The notes under the pieces are model-generated. The model did no database searches and had not been told where the DNA came from. It saw only the letters and a list, made by a program, of their open reading frames with translations. This document shows positions 10,580-22,117 of a stretch of 64,000 nt of DNA, piece after piece. Location of the stretch: positions 188,001 through 252,000 of the forward strand of contig JAQFVV010000318.1 of assembly GCA_028023455.1 (NCBI GenBank), written 5' to 3'. Source of the stretch: Epiperipatus broadwayi. Its lineage: Eukaryota > Onychophora > Udeonychophora > Euonychophora > Peripatidae. The translations under genes were made by a program, and so were the position numbers. The first letter of the stretch is position 1. Each line of letters starts with the position of its first letter.

Positions 10580-11290
10580 TTATATACCTGGAGTCTAGAT
10601 GTAATATAGAGTATTTGAACACAGACTTTCAAACTCCCTTCAGCCATCCACTCTATCTCATACAACCGATACACATAACCACATATGTGAGGAAGATAAA
10701 TGATCTCCAATATACATATTTCATGCTGAATCAGCACTCATCAGTTGGTCCAGATCATCATGCTGGTTCAGCATAATATACAAATATTGAAGATAATTTT
10801 CTTTTTTATGTGTGATTATGTGTATCAGTTATATGAGATAAAGTGAATGTCTGAAAAGAGCTCAAAAGTCTGTGTTCAAATCCCTTGCAAGATACAGGTT
10901 GAATTGGTAATATATAAAATATAGTTGTATTTAAAATAGTACAAATTCAACCTGTATCTTGCCCATTCCTCTTCTATGCATTTAAATGAACAAGGTCCTG
11001 TACATGAAAGGTCAAAGTGACTTAAGGTCAACATGAGAAGGACAATAATATTGGCATTAACAAGGAAATTGGGTGTTCCATTATCAGATTTTCAATGGTA
11101 TAGATGGCTGTAAGAGTTGGATGATAGACTATTTGTTATCTTAATATAAACTGAGCACTGATTATATATGTTTATGGGAGATGATGTACATTGGAAATCA
11201 TTTCACATGTGTGGTCATGTGTATCGGTTATACAAGATAGAGTGAATGGTTGAAGGGAGTTTGAAAGTGTGTGTTTAAATTCCATTATAT
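10580..11290. repeat. Family B hammerhead repeat, head-to-head pair
   Basis: The left copy is on the minus strand (about 10580-10760) and the right copies on the plus strand (to about 11290). They share segments such as TCATACAACCGATACACAT and its complement. Both outer ends meet TA-rich tracts (about 10545-10580 and 11286-11312). The left copy holds an intact hammerhead. The right end has a decayed one near 11155-11215. Internally, a short inverted repeat around TTCAACCTGTATCTTGCC joins the halves. Confidence 0.75.
10700..10758 (-). ncRNA. Hammerhead ribozyme, family B (intact core)
   Basis: On the minus strand: CTGATGA at 10744-10738; helix II of six pairs (GTGCTG/CAGCAT, first pair G-U) closed by ATT; GAAA at 10722-10719; helix III ATA/TAT with a 2-nt loop; cleavage predicted after A10711 (AUA triplet, allowed by the NUH rule). 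Inner helix I is CCAA/TTGG, and outer helix I is ATGATCT/AGATCAT with a GGA bulge. The sequence is unrelated to the 409-bp ribozyme outside the core, yet the architecture is the same. That is strong evidence for a real fold. Confidence 0.8.
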
Positions 11291-11312
11291 ATATATATAT
11301 ATATATACACAA

Positions 11313-11889
11313 TGTTAATCAAATTTTTGATTTATTTTAAAGAAGGAAGATATAATACATGACACAAAACCTAATAGGATAGTAGTAAATTAATACGAAG
11401 ATAAATAATAAATTTAAAAAATTATATTTTCATCAAAATCTAAATAGATTATATCTTAAATATATTTATCATTGTAAACTTTTGTGCATAGTTTGGTGTA
11501 GTGAAGTGGCCCAAATCCATTACCTTTTTATCCAAACATTTTATGAATGCCTGAATAATAATGACTTCAATTATTAATAATATTAAAAAAAGATATGATT
11601 GATGACAAGAATTTAATCTTTTATTTTGTAAATTATAAGAAATTTAATATATTAAGGATATATCTAGTCTTAAGGTCTATTTTTTCTTAAATGATAGCAT
11701 AGTTTGCCTTTTTAAACACAATATATATATATATATATATAATGTGTGAAACATTGTATAACAATTTTGGCTCAGAACAGCATGTCAATCACGCATCATA
11801 GCTGATTGGTTGAAATTTCATTTTTTTTTAAAAATTATTTAAAAACTATAAGCATGATGTCAACAGAAATATGGGAATTTGATCCATCG
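11313..11889. other. AT-rich sequence, simple repeat
   Basis: A (TA)n tract lies near 11720-11742. No gene recognised. Confidence 0.4.
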
Positions 11890-12012
11890 TAAAAATATCT
11901 TTTTAATGCCATCTTAGTATCAAAAACAGGTTTATTTAACTATGTTTACAATAAAGAAAAAATTATAAAATAACATTAAATTTGGCAATACATTTATAAA
12001 CCATTAAATTAC

Positions 12013-12567
12013 TTAATGTCCAATATTAATAAGATTCCATGTGGAATTTGCTATTAGGTGAGGAGCTAACTTCAAATCTCTTTCTTTGATATCTTTTAAT
12101 TTTTGTAAAAAAATTAATGTTGGATCAGGTATAACAGACTTGAAGATTATGAAGCATCTGACAAACCATAGACAGAAAGTGATGAAAGTTGCACTTCTTA
12201 TAATTGCAAAATCCCCATAAGCAAAACCTTTTATGAGTGTGTTGATAATTGGATGTTTTGGTGTATAAATTTTATTAATCAATATTCTACAGCCCTGAAG
12301 AGAGGAACAATTGTTGAAAATGTGAAATATGGTATCATCCTCCCTATGGCAGAGTGAGCAAACAGGGTCCAAAGATGAAAAACCTCTATACATCACAAGA
12401 AAGTGGCTTGTTGGAAGGGCATTGAGATTTAGCTTTAGAAGAAAGTCCAAATATTTTGGCTCTAGATTACATCTTTTATATTTCTTTATAATGGCAAAGT
12501 TTGTACAGGTGAGAATGCTATGATCTGGGATAATTGTTGAAAAAAAAAAAGAAGATAGGCATCCCAA
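12013..12567 (-). pseudogene. Non-LTR ORF2, C-terminal domain (frameshifted)
   Basis: C-terminal part of the retrotransposon polyprotein after the reverse transcriptase. It holds a CSLCHREDDTIFHIFNNC motif, the C-x2-C...H...C pattern found after the RT domain in many non-LTR elements and thought to bind nucleic acid during target-primed reverse transcription. The frame joins the RT frame across an 11-base A run (plus-strand 12540-12550), so a single-base slip, real or from sequencing, separates them. The apparent start Met is not meaningful; this is a continuation of ORF2. Confidence 0.75.
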
Positions 12568-14300
12568 TAACGAAGTTTCATTGGTTTTAATTGAGTTAAA
12601 GGTGTGAGAATTTTTGAAATGTCAATTAAGACTTGTGTCAGCCAACCATCATTAATTGGAGGTGGAGTATCTGTAGGATGAATATATAGAAAAGGTGAGT
12701 CATCAGGAAAAATCCCATTAAGTCTTGTAATGAGGTTATTTGATTTCTGTAGACAAAGAACATGAAGTGAATGCAGTGACAAGCCATTAAGTCTTGTTGG
12801 TCTCTGCACTCTTCTTAAGCTAATAGCAACAGTTTTACCCTTCCACATTAATCTAGAGCAAAGAGAGTTTATATTCTGGATAAATTTTGATGAAAATTTA
12901 ATGAACGGCATGTAGTAAGCAATTCTTGGGAACAGTAACATGTTGAGTAGGGCTGTTTTTGCAAATAATGATGTATAAACTTTTGAAAGTGAATCAATTA
13001 TTTTTCTTGCAGAATTCATTATAGTGTCTTGTATTAATTTCCTCATTGCTGCATGAGAGAGACTCATTGGTAAACCCAAAAATTTTTGTGGCATAGCTGT
13101 GAAAAAGGATGGAATGGATTTTCCAGATGAAAGTCTCCATACAGCAGATTTTCTAAGGTTAAACGCAAGACCTGACTCTATTGTGAAATTGTCCATAATT
13201 TGAATTAGTTTCGGTATGAATTTTCTAGAGGGTAAGAACACTGCCACATCATCCATGTAGGATATGTGCTGAATGGATTTATTGATACCAGGAATGTACA
13301 ATCCAGGAAGATTCATCTCTAAAGATTTAAGGAATGGATTTATATATAGAATGAAGAGTAAGGGACTAAGAGGAGAACCCTGTGGAATCGACTTGGTAGA
13401 TGTGAATGAGTTTGAAATTTTTCCATTTAATGAAATTGCAATATGTCTGTTTAATAGAAGGTTAGTAATGATGTTCATTATACCTGTGGGAATGTTCAGA
13501 CCACTTAGAAGATGTATTAGTTGAGGAATTCTGACTGAGTCAAAAGCAGCTGAAATATCAAGTTGGACAACTATTGGCTTTGACTTTTTATTTTTTCTTG
13601 TATAATCCGTAATTAACCTGAATAGGCAGAGTGCCTCAGCTGTGGAACTACCTTTCTTTGCAAATTGAAAACTAGAGATAAAAGGCAGAATGAGATTTTG
13701 AATTTTATCTTTGATAATTGCTTCAATCAGTTTAATAATCAATGGAGTCATCGAGATTGGTCTAAGGTTCTCCAGAGGCGATGGGATAATAGCACTCTTA
13801 AGAAATGGGACCATTGCAATGGGATAGAGTTGATCAATAGTAAGGGGACCTGAGGCAAGTAGATCAACCATTCTACTCACTATTGGTACTGTGAAGGCTT
13901 CAAGATGTTTGAACATGAATTTTGGTATTCCATGTATTCCAGGGTGTATTCTATCAGGCATGGATGAGAGTTTAGCTCTAATATCATCATTACTAATACC
14001 ATGAATTGTCTCACAAGAATATATAGATGTATCAGGCACCAAATTCTGTGAAACATCTACTAGCTTGCATTTATAATGATTTAAAATATGTAAAATCATG
14101 CGATTACCTGAGAAAATTATATTATTCACTGTGATTGCTGATGGAATTTTAGACTTACTTTGAAAACCCAAAGCCCACCTTATATATCCCCTTGAGAAGT
14201 TATGAGGTTTAGAGAGGTAAAGCCTTGCCTTTTTAGTAGCCAGATAGTCTATTAGCATTTGGTGTGTCTCTACATATTGTTGCTTCAGGTCAATAATAAC
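12486..14300 (-). pseudogene. Non-LTR ORF2, reverse transcriptase domain
   Basis: A 590-residue open frame covering the whole reverse transcriptase. In order: PISMTPLIIKLIEAIIKD (finger region), QLDISAAFDSVRIPQLI (first catalytic Asp), IPQGSPLSPLLFILYINPFL, and the catalytic SYMDDVAVFLPS (near 13250-13266). The domain copies element RNA into DNA at the nicked target. All catalytic Asp residues are visible. The frame extends upstream of the first Met to about 14300, where a frameshift joins it to the endonuclease segment. Plus-strand open frames over this region are shadows. Confidence 0.85.
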
Positions 14301-15234
14301 CTGTACAGATGTGGTGTTGGAGGTATATCTTTCAATGTTGTAATTAAGCTATCTGCTTTCTTAAGTAACCCAATCGGTCCTTTATTCTTTCTGGTGTAAT
14401 GAGAAATCAAAGAACTAAGAATATTTATAAAAGCAAACCAAGATTCAGCTGGTGGAAGAGCTAGGATGTCTATTTTCTTGAAAAAAATGTAAGCTTCAGA
14501 GATAATTGCCTCTGGTGTAGCAGATTTTAGCAAAATTCTTATTGTAGATTTAAGGTGTACATAGGTTTGATTGGGTAAGTCTAATGTCAGATCAAGCATA
14601 ATAGCATGATGATCAGAGAAAGGTAATGGTTGTAAAGATGGATTGATGAAGAAGTGCAGTTCCGGAGAGTAATATAATAGGTCTATAAGAGAAGAAAATT
14701 TATTTGTATAAAATGAACATGCATCATGTGGGAAAAAACCCTGTGCACACATGAAATGAGAATTTAGAAGGTGTAAAAATTTTGAATTGAAACAGTCATA
14801 AGTAGAGTTGAAGTCTCCAAGAAGAATTGTAGGAAAAGGATTTGAGATAAGTCCTAAATTAATGAGATGTATTTGATTATGAATGAGCCCAATATCTTTG
14901 TTTAAGTAGAGAAAAACTACATTGAATTTGAAAGAGTTTATACAAATGGTTATAAAGATTAAATTAGAGTTTAAAAAGCTAATTCTGAAATTTTGTATCA
15001 GAGATTGGAAAGGAATAAGAAGAGCAACCCCAGCTGATGGGCTATTAGATGTAGAATAATGAAAGTAGCCTAATCTGTGCAATTTGTCAATTATCTTTTG
15101 ATTTGAATATGTAATTTTGTCTCTCCCAAACAAACTAAATGAGGCAAAAACTTCTTTGTCCAGTGAGCAAGAGCATCAACTCTTTTATCAGAGTTAAGCC
15201 CACGGACATTTAAGCCAGATATTTTTAATTTCAT
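14285..15234 (-). pseudogene. Non-LTR ORF2, AP-type endonuclease domain
   Basis: Likely ORF2 start at ATG 15234 (MKLKISGLNVRGLNSDK...), followed by a frameshift near 15120 in the GETK region, then a 282-residue open stretch. Endonuclease landmarks are GLNVRGLN, the GETK glutamate, ILLGDFNSTYDCFNS (the GDFN motif) and the C-terminal SDHHAIMLDL (catalytic SDH). The enzyme nicks chromosomal DNA to prime reverse transcription. The catalytic residues are retained, and only the frameshifts break the protein. Confidence 0.82.
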
Positions 15235-15341
15235 TCAATATATATAAAGAAAAAAAAATTTAAAGAATTAGCTTGAGTCTAGATATTGTGTATATTTAAA
15301 AAAAACCCATTTAGAGTATGAGTGACGATTCTTCAATCTTA

Positions 15342-15990
15342 TCATGTTTTTTTATCAAGGTTATCTGTAATATTAATATTATGTTCAATATCCATAAGTT
15401 TTTGAGGAGTGACTTTTTTTGTAGAAATCTTATCCATGTTTGAATTCCCTTTAGAAGTGATGTCAGACATCTGAGATTTAATTAATGAAAATTTCAGATT
15501 GTCAGCTTTAAGTTTTTTGCTCTTCACATTTGTTTTGCACAATTCATTTCCAGAAGAACTTTTATTTGAATCTGACAAATCCTCAGAAGTCATTGAATGT
15601 GTTTTTTCAATAAAATTCCTATTACCTCCTCCTGCCTTTCTTTTGGATTTTTGACGAGTATAAGAATAATTTGTTGTCATAATTCCATCCGAATCAGAGT
15701 CCATTAAGTGCGACTTGTTATCTATAATCACTTGCATGTCAGCTTGTTCTTCTACAATATGGTTCTTTACAGGAAGTACAGGCATCAGAACTTCATGACT
15801 TTGTTCTTCTACAATATGGTTCTTTACAGGAAATATAGGCATCAGAACTTCATGAGCTTGAGGCTGTATGAATAATTCTGAAGGTGATTGTAATGTAGCA
15901 AGTATATTTTGCCATCTTTTTGATTGAAATTGGAAGAAATTTGAATTTTTTATGAATTTTTTTTTTAAAAAGGCAGATTTAATTTTTTTT
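15342..15990 (-). pseudogene. Non-LTR ORF1 remnant
   Basis: An open frame runs from about 15980 to 15342 without a stop, although the first Met lies at 15842. It is rich in Lys, Ser and Asn, with a basic stretch KSKRKAGGG. A tandem duplication gives PVKNHIVEEQ twice, about 16 residues apart. Its position upstream of ORF2 in the same orientation suggests the RNA-binding ORF1. No zinc knuckle or coiled coil is visible in the remaining part. Upstream homology is lost near 15990, at an in-frame stop. Confidence 0.5.
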
Positions 15991-18017
15991 TATTTTGGTC
16001 AATTTTCTAGTTTACATAAAGTGATAAAGGCATAAAATTCTACACAGCCTGATTATATAATGAAAATGGATTAAAAATATGCAGGTCATTCACATTCAAG
16101 GCCTATAATGGGATGTCAACGTAATCGCAGAATATATATTGTAAGTAGATTTTTAAATTTTTTTAATAATATTTAAATTTATTAATATAATTTATTTGTA
16201 TAATTTATTAATTTGCATTTGTATTGGTGTGTGTGTGTGTGTAATATATAAATTATAAATAATATAATATTAAAATCATTTATGCTCTTTATTATATAGA
16301 ATATAAATTATTATTCATATGTACAGTAATTTTGTATCTTTGATATTTATAATTTATTGTTTATATGGTGTGTTTACTCTTGCATGTTGTATAACAAGTA
16401 ATGATTTACATATATAGAGCAGTGCAATGCAAATTTTAAAAACATAATCAAATGTACAGAAAGGTTGCAGTTGATAAACCATTCACAAAATTTACTGGGT
16501 ATAGTACCATGTGAAAATATAAACAGTTAAAACCAATAAAAGAGAGGTTTCAAATGATGTTTGTGTAGTAGTAGCCACAATGGTTATGCATATACCACAT
16601 GAAATTGTATGCAGACAAAGAGTCATTCTGATTTTTGCTTATGCCTTGATACTCATGCTGTGGAGTCAGTAGTTTTGTCACATCTTGTATCACATTATTT
16701 TCAAGTTTATAGCTAGCAAATGAGCTATATGCAAATAAATTTTATCTTTGTGGGACAATAAATATAACAAGATAGCATCACTGGTATGCATAAAGAATAT
16801 AAACACCACTGATGTACACAAAAAATATAAAATGAAGAAATGAAACTCGTTTTATCAGTGATACAGACAGTAGCTTACAATTTCTAGTTTAGATAGACAA
16901 GAAGTCAATTGTGATGATGACAAATGCATATCTATATTCTGGAAATAATTTGTTTTTTATTTTTTATTAGAATATAGACATCTTTGAAATTTGATAACTT
17001 TTGGGGTACAAGATAAAAATGAAGAATTCATATGTGACTTGTTTTGGAGATTCTGAAGCTATGCATTATCTCAGGTAAGAAGTATTATATATGGTTTAAA
17101 GATAATTTTGTGAGGAATACAAACAAATTATCACTAAAGATGTAATGAAAACTTAGTTAATGATAAATGAAAAATTATGAACAAACAAGAAAGTAATAAT
17201 TATGTCGGATGTTGAAATTTCTTTTTTCCCTTATTTTTTAAATGATTATTACTATTTATCTTAGACTTATTGTTTTCTTTTGTTTTTCTAGTTTCTATTA
17301 ATGTAATTTTTTTTTGCTCTAACATTATTAAAATTGAAGTTATTGTGAAAATTGTGTCTCAGGTCAGTTTTTTTTAAAAATTCAATATGGTGTTTGAAAA
17401 CTCAAGCAGATAAAGGAACAATGATACTTGACATCTTTATTAACATTATATAATACCACCACTTATTATTAAAAACGGATATAAATTCTTATGCTTAATT
17501 TTTAGTATTGTTTAAATAATTTCCAGCTGTTGTGAACAATTATTTTTAGGATGCAATAGAAGTATGCATGACATATTGTATACATATTTTTTGGAAATTT
17601 TAATAAAAAAGTTGTACTTTGGTTATAAATTATCTATTGTTTAATTTTTGTAATAGATAGCCATAATAAAAAAAGAGGATTCTTTTTTCAAAAAATTATA
17701 ATTAAAAAATAAGTGCAATATATATTTTAATATATGTAAATGCTGTTCATGGACTTTTAAAATTTATGACTAAAATTGATATATTAGATCAATAATGCAA
17801 TCAGAAATTTAGTAAAGATCTACAACTAAAAAAAATTAAATAGTGAAAGTCATAAAATGATTATTGTTTTAGATTTATTTTTTTATTTTAAAATAAACCA
17901 CAAAATTTGAAATTAAATACAGATAGAAATACATTTCTGTTTATTTATTTATTATAATTAGCATTTCATTTTATTTTCAATATTAAATATGAATATATTA
18001 TAAAAGAAGAAACTACA
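15991..18017. other. AT-rich sequence without recognised gene
   Basis: A short (GT)n tract lies at about 16226-16242. Nothing else is recognised. Confidence 0.4.
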
Positions 18018-18480
18018 ATAATTATTATTATCATCATTTTTTCTGAGTTTAATCCAGTTACTTTGATTTCTGCCTTCTTTTCTCCACATCAGACCAGCAT
18101 GCTTTCTTACTTTATTCATCTATATTACTTGTGGTTCAATCTTTTAGGATCTAGTTTAAGATTTCAACTGCCCATCTATTATTATCTCTTCTACCAATAT
18201 ATCCAGCCCAGTCCCATTACAGTCTTTTAATTCTTTTTGTCACATGTATCTGTTTATTTTTTTACCTATACATTTTATTTTGATTTCTTCTTGTTATTCC
18301 TAACATACATCTCTCCATGCTTCATTGAGTGGTCTGGAGTCTCTGTATTGCTCTTCTTTTAAATGTCCAAGTCTCAGATGCATAAGTACATTCTGGAAAA
18401 ATATATTTATTGAAGCTTATTCAAACATATAATCTTTTTAGCATTTATCCTACTTTTTATTTTATTTTCATTTGATAACT
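18018..18480 (-). mobile_element. RTE-like retrotransposon, 3' part (degenerate)
   Basis: On the minus strand it matches the RTE C-terminal region of the copy at 36990-37690 (the segments behind ETWTL, MERCMLG and RPHVRW), with many stops. The 3' end is marked by the ATTATTATCATCAT tract, the complement of the TGATGATGAT tail seen on the other RTE copies here. Confidence 0.65.
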
Positions 18481-18862
18481 CTCACAACATTTCCCAGAGC
18501 TTTGAATCATTAGTTGTAAAAAAAAAAAACAATTCCACTATCTGCAAAATCTAGAAGATTTAAATAAACATTTACTTTTAATATTCCAAAAAATAATTCT
18601 TTTACAACTGCTGTAAAAGTTTTGGGAGTTACTCTGTCAAACATGCTTCTCTGCCTCTCAATGCAACTAGAATAACTATATAATTTAATCACGAATATTG
18701 CATTTTAAACCTCTAAACAACACATGATCACCATTTCTTATGCTTGATCATAACTGTTATTAAAACAGGCAAAACTCTCCATACTAGTGCCACTCAGTAC
18801 AAGACAGAGTAATCAATGGATGCCAGAATGCTTGTGCATAAAATCCCTATCTAGGATCATTC

Positions 18863-18921
18863 ATCCAATATCCCCAGACTAGTTTCTAGCTTGTGGCTTT
18901 CATCAGTGAGAAGCCTTGGAT
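18863..18921 (-). ncRNA. Hammerhead ribozyme, family A (intact core)
   Basis: Minus strand: outer helix I ATCCAA/TTGGAT, inner helix I CTCA/TGGG, core CTGATGA, helix II AGC/GCT with loop CACAA, GAAA, helix III AC/GT with a 2-nt loop, GUC cleavage triplet. As in the 409-bp family, helix I is in two segments with an internal loop. The helix II base next to the core is an A-A mismatch. Confidence 0.75.
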
Positions 18922-19093
18922 CTGAGAGCATTGCACCTAAATCTTAGGATCTAATGCAATCCTCCAGCAGCCACTTTTATCTCTACTTAAATACAAAACT
19001 ATGAGTCTAAAATTGAGAACACAATAATATTTTCAATCCAAGCTCATTAGCTTATATAATCATATAGGGTCTAGTCATATAGGGTCTGAATTC

Positions 19094-19151
19094 AATTCAG
19101 TACCCATACTGATGAAACCACAAGCTAGATGCTAGTCTGGGTATTTTGGAT
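19094..19151 (+). ncRNA. Hammerhead ribozyme remnant, family A
   Basis: Core CTGATGA at 19109-19115 is kept but the essential GAAA has become GATG, so it should be inactive. Confidence 0.6.
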
Positions 19152-19461
19152 GAGTAGGTAATAGCTAGGGATTTTATGCACAAGCCTTCTGTCATCCATT
19201 GATTATTCTGGCTTAAACTGAGTGGCACTACTGTATGAAGAGTTTTGCCTCTTTTTAATAGCAGTTATGAGCAAGCATAAGAAATGGTGATCATATGATG
19301 TTTAGTGATTTAATAGCAATCCTGAATAATAGAATAGTGGTGGCTATGGTTAAAAAATATTAGTTTCAATTTTAGATTCATAGTTTTGTAGTTAAGTAGA
19401 GATAAAAGATGGCTGCTGGAAGGTTGCAAAAGATCCTAAGATCTAGGTGTAGTGCTCTCAA

Positions 19462-19520
19462 ATCCAAGGCTCCTCACTGATGAAAGCCACAAGCTAGAAA
19501 CTAATATGGGGATATTGGAT
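19462..19520 (+). ncRNA. Hammerhead ribozyme, family A (weak helix III)
   Basis: ATCCAA/TTGGAT and CTCA/TGGG helix I segments, core CTGATGA at 19477-19483, helix II AGC/GCT and GAAA are all present. Helix III is reduced to one pair and the cleavage triplet reads AUA, so activity is uncertain. Confidence 0.65.
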
Positions 19521-19649
19521 GAGTAGGCATTAGATAGGAATTTTATGTACAAACCTTCTGGCATCCATTGGTTACTCTTGCTTGCACTGAGTGGCACAAC
19601 TGTATGGAGAGTTTTGCCTATTTTAATATTGCATTTTGATAAATATTCT

Positions 19650-20330
19650 TCAGAATATGACCTTATCCTGGATCTATATTTTAATTGACCAAGGCTTTAA
19701 TTATTCAAAAAATACTTATATAATCAAATGTCTTTTCATTGTCCAATGTGCTAAAATCACTTTTAATGTCTTGCTTGCACCCTTTATTTGTTAAAATCAA
19801 ACATTGCTGTAGATGAGTTGTAATTATCTTCGTAAAAATTTTGTAAAGATCTGCTAAAAGATTAATAGGTCTGTAATTTCTAATATCTTCTTTATAACAT
19901 TTTTAAATATCAATTAGTCCTGCATTCTTCCAATCATATGATATATCTTTATCATTTAGACATTTGGTTTATAATTTTGCCAATAATTTTTTTATATTTC
20001 CTCAACTGCATATTTTAAGACAGCAATTATAATTCCATTATTACTGAGAGTGTTTCCCTTTTTCATAGATTTAATTGCATATCCTCACTTCTCATTTATA
20101 ATACTGGGTAATTCAGATGATGTAGCAAATGTAGGGAATACTGTCTTTTCAAAATTGAGACATGTAATAAAAAATATATTGGTTGATGTATTTTGACAAT
20201 TTCAATATATCTCAGTTTGATGTTTTGCTATGTCAGTTAAAATCAATCTATTGTGAAATTTCCCAGCAAATTTTCTCTTGATTGCATTTTTATTTGATCT
20301 CATTAATTTTCTAGTACATGACTTTTGTTT
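19650..20330 (-). mobile_element. RTE-like retrotransposon, reverse-transcriptase part (degenerate)
   Basis: Minus-strand sequence resembles the RTE reverse-transcriptase region (finger and palm) with many stops. It is in the same orientation as 18018-18480 and separated from it by the family A array, so I read it as one RTE copy split by a later insertion. The 5' end is unclear. Confidence 0.5.
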
Positions 20331-20814
20331 TTTTAAGAATATTTTTATCCCTATAAATAACAACTGATTCACAAATTCTTATAAAAACAGTTTGAGATAT
20401 AATTTTATTCAGAAAAAAGCAATTGAAAATAAGGATTGGTAATTTAATGATTAACCTATCAAAATTACCAACATGCAAAACATAAAAAATTTAAGATCAA
20501 ACACACTTCAGTGTAAGTTTTGTACTGCTTACTCAAAAAGTGAAGACATCAAGCTTAATTTTACATAGGTTTCAAAAAGAAATGAAGATTGGATTATGAG
20601 AAACTTTCTGGTTTCTAAAATTCAGAAATATTCCAGCAGGAAAATGCCCTCTTGGTTGATTAATCTATTTTGTACCAGAAAATAATAACTATATCATATA
20701 CAATCACATCAGTATTTCTTGGTATTATTGTAATTGATATATTTCAGAGTATCATGATCTATAGAGTAAAAAGTTAATTGTCATACATTTGGATAACTCA
20801 CATGACTACTTTCT
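20331..20814. other. AT-rich sequence without recognised feature
   Basis: May include the decayed 5' end of the RTE copy. Nothing firm is seen. Confidence 0.3.
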
Positions 20815-21460
20815 ATGCCCAGTGAAGATGTTTAATAAATTCCTATCCAGTGCTGTTCTATCCAACAACACTAGATTAGTTCAAAGCTTATGATTTTCAT
20901 CAATGAGGAGTTTTGGATTTTGGAACAGGGCACTTGAATCTCTAAGTTCAAATGCATGTTCTTTTAGAATCTATTATTAATTTTCTTTTTAACAATCAAG
21001 ATATCAACCCAAACTCAAATATATATGTTTTTAATCTAAATTAACATGCCTATATAGTCATATAAATCTGAAACCAGTTTAATTCTATATATTATGGTAT
21101 ACTTTAGTTTTTTAACAACTATAGAGATTGCAGTTGTTAAAAAACTAAAGTTACCATATTATATACCTATAATTGTTAAAAAAACTAAGGGCACCATAAT
21201 ATATAGAAGTGAACTAGTTCCAGATTTATATGACTATACAGGCACATTGGTTTAAATTGAAAACATAAAATTTTCATAGTTAAAAAAGAGGTAAATTATG
21301 AACTTTTAGAACATTATTAGAGTCTATAGGTCCAAGTACACTGCTTCAAGATCAAAGCTATTCACTTATAAAAACCATAATCTTGAAACTATTCTGATAT
21401 AATGATATAGAACAGCTCTAGATAGGGATTTATTAAACACTATTATCTGGCATCTATTAG
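20815..21460. repeat. Hammerhead-derived repeat, head-to-head pair (decayed)
   Basis: Inverted repeat centred near 21120-21140, around TTTAGTTTTTTAACAACT and its complement. The left arm (minus) keeps ATTGATGA and a helix II-like AATCATAAGCTT. The right arm (plus) keeps CCATAATCTTGAAAC. Both are degenerate hammerhead remnants, and the arms point outward as in the other loci. Confidence 0.6.
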
Positions 21461-22117
21461 CTATTAAAGATTATAGTAGATGGCAAAGATGTGAAGAAGA
21501 AGAATACCCTGCTGAAGTTATGTCATAAATTTGTAGTATTTTATTCCACAAAAATGTGAAGAAGAATATGCTGCTGAAGTCATATGATAAATTCGTGATA
21601 ATTTATACCTTTTAATTCACATAATTCCTACTAAAAGTTAGACAATGATAAAATTTGAAAATCAAGATTAGCAGTTTTATATTATGATAAACAAAAAAAT
21701 TACAGATATCAATGCTATATAATATAATAATTAATCATTAAATAAAATTGTGATTATCTCTGTTCAGGATACTAAATCGGTAGCAAAATAATTTAAGATA
21801 TTTTTGCAATAGAACTTTCTTGTGAAAAAATGTTTGCTTCATGTAGAAAAAAAAATTAATTAAATCCTAATCTACTGTAGAGCATAAGTAAGTTAATGTT
21901 ATAAAAAAATAACCAATCAAATTCAGTCACTTTGAAATAGATGATCTTTTTGATAGTAAAAAAAACCCAAAAACAACTGATTTTCTCATCTCTATTTACT
22001 TTGTTTTTATTAAACAACTTTTTTTTCTTAAAACAAGGAGTACTTTTAATATAAAGTTTTACAATATTATAATGAACTAAAATAATAATTTCAAATATAC
22101 TCAAAGTCTATGATTTG
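21461..22117. other. AT-rich sequence without recognised feature
   Basis: A short direct duplication (AAAGATGTGAAGAAGAAGAATA / AAAATGTGAAGAAGAATATG) lies at about 21486-21570. Otherwise nothing. Confidence 0.3.

Larger units (their letters stand above)
11890..15990 (-). mobile_element. Non-LTR retrotransposon (endonuclease + reverse transcriptase), nearly full length
   Basis: Minus-strand element with an ORF1 remnant (about 15342-15980), then ORF2 (about 15234 down to 12013) encoding an apurinic-type endonuclease, a reverse transcriptase and a C-terminal Cys/His motif. An AATAAA-like sequence near 11930 may mark the 3' end. I see no poly-A or target duplication, so both ends are approximate. 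ORF2 is broken by only about three small frameshifts, so the copy is fairly young. The clade is uncertain; an L1/Tx1-type affiliation is a guess from ORF organisation and the YMDD motif. Confidence 0.85.
18690..19640. repeat. Family A hammerhead repeat, head-to-head array
   Basis: Left part (about 18690-19070) on the minus strand; right part (about 19071-19640) on the plus strand with two ribozyme copies 368 bp apart (cores at 19109 and 19477). Shared segments include GTGGCACTACTGTATG and GGATGAGTAGG. The array sits inside an RTE copy, between its 3' part (18018-18480) and its RT part (19650-20330), so it inserted after the RTE. Confidence 0.75.

Noticed and set aside
12329-13853. Plus-strand open frames over the non-LTR element
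   Set aside because: Shadows of ORF2 on the minus strand.
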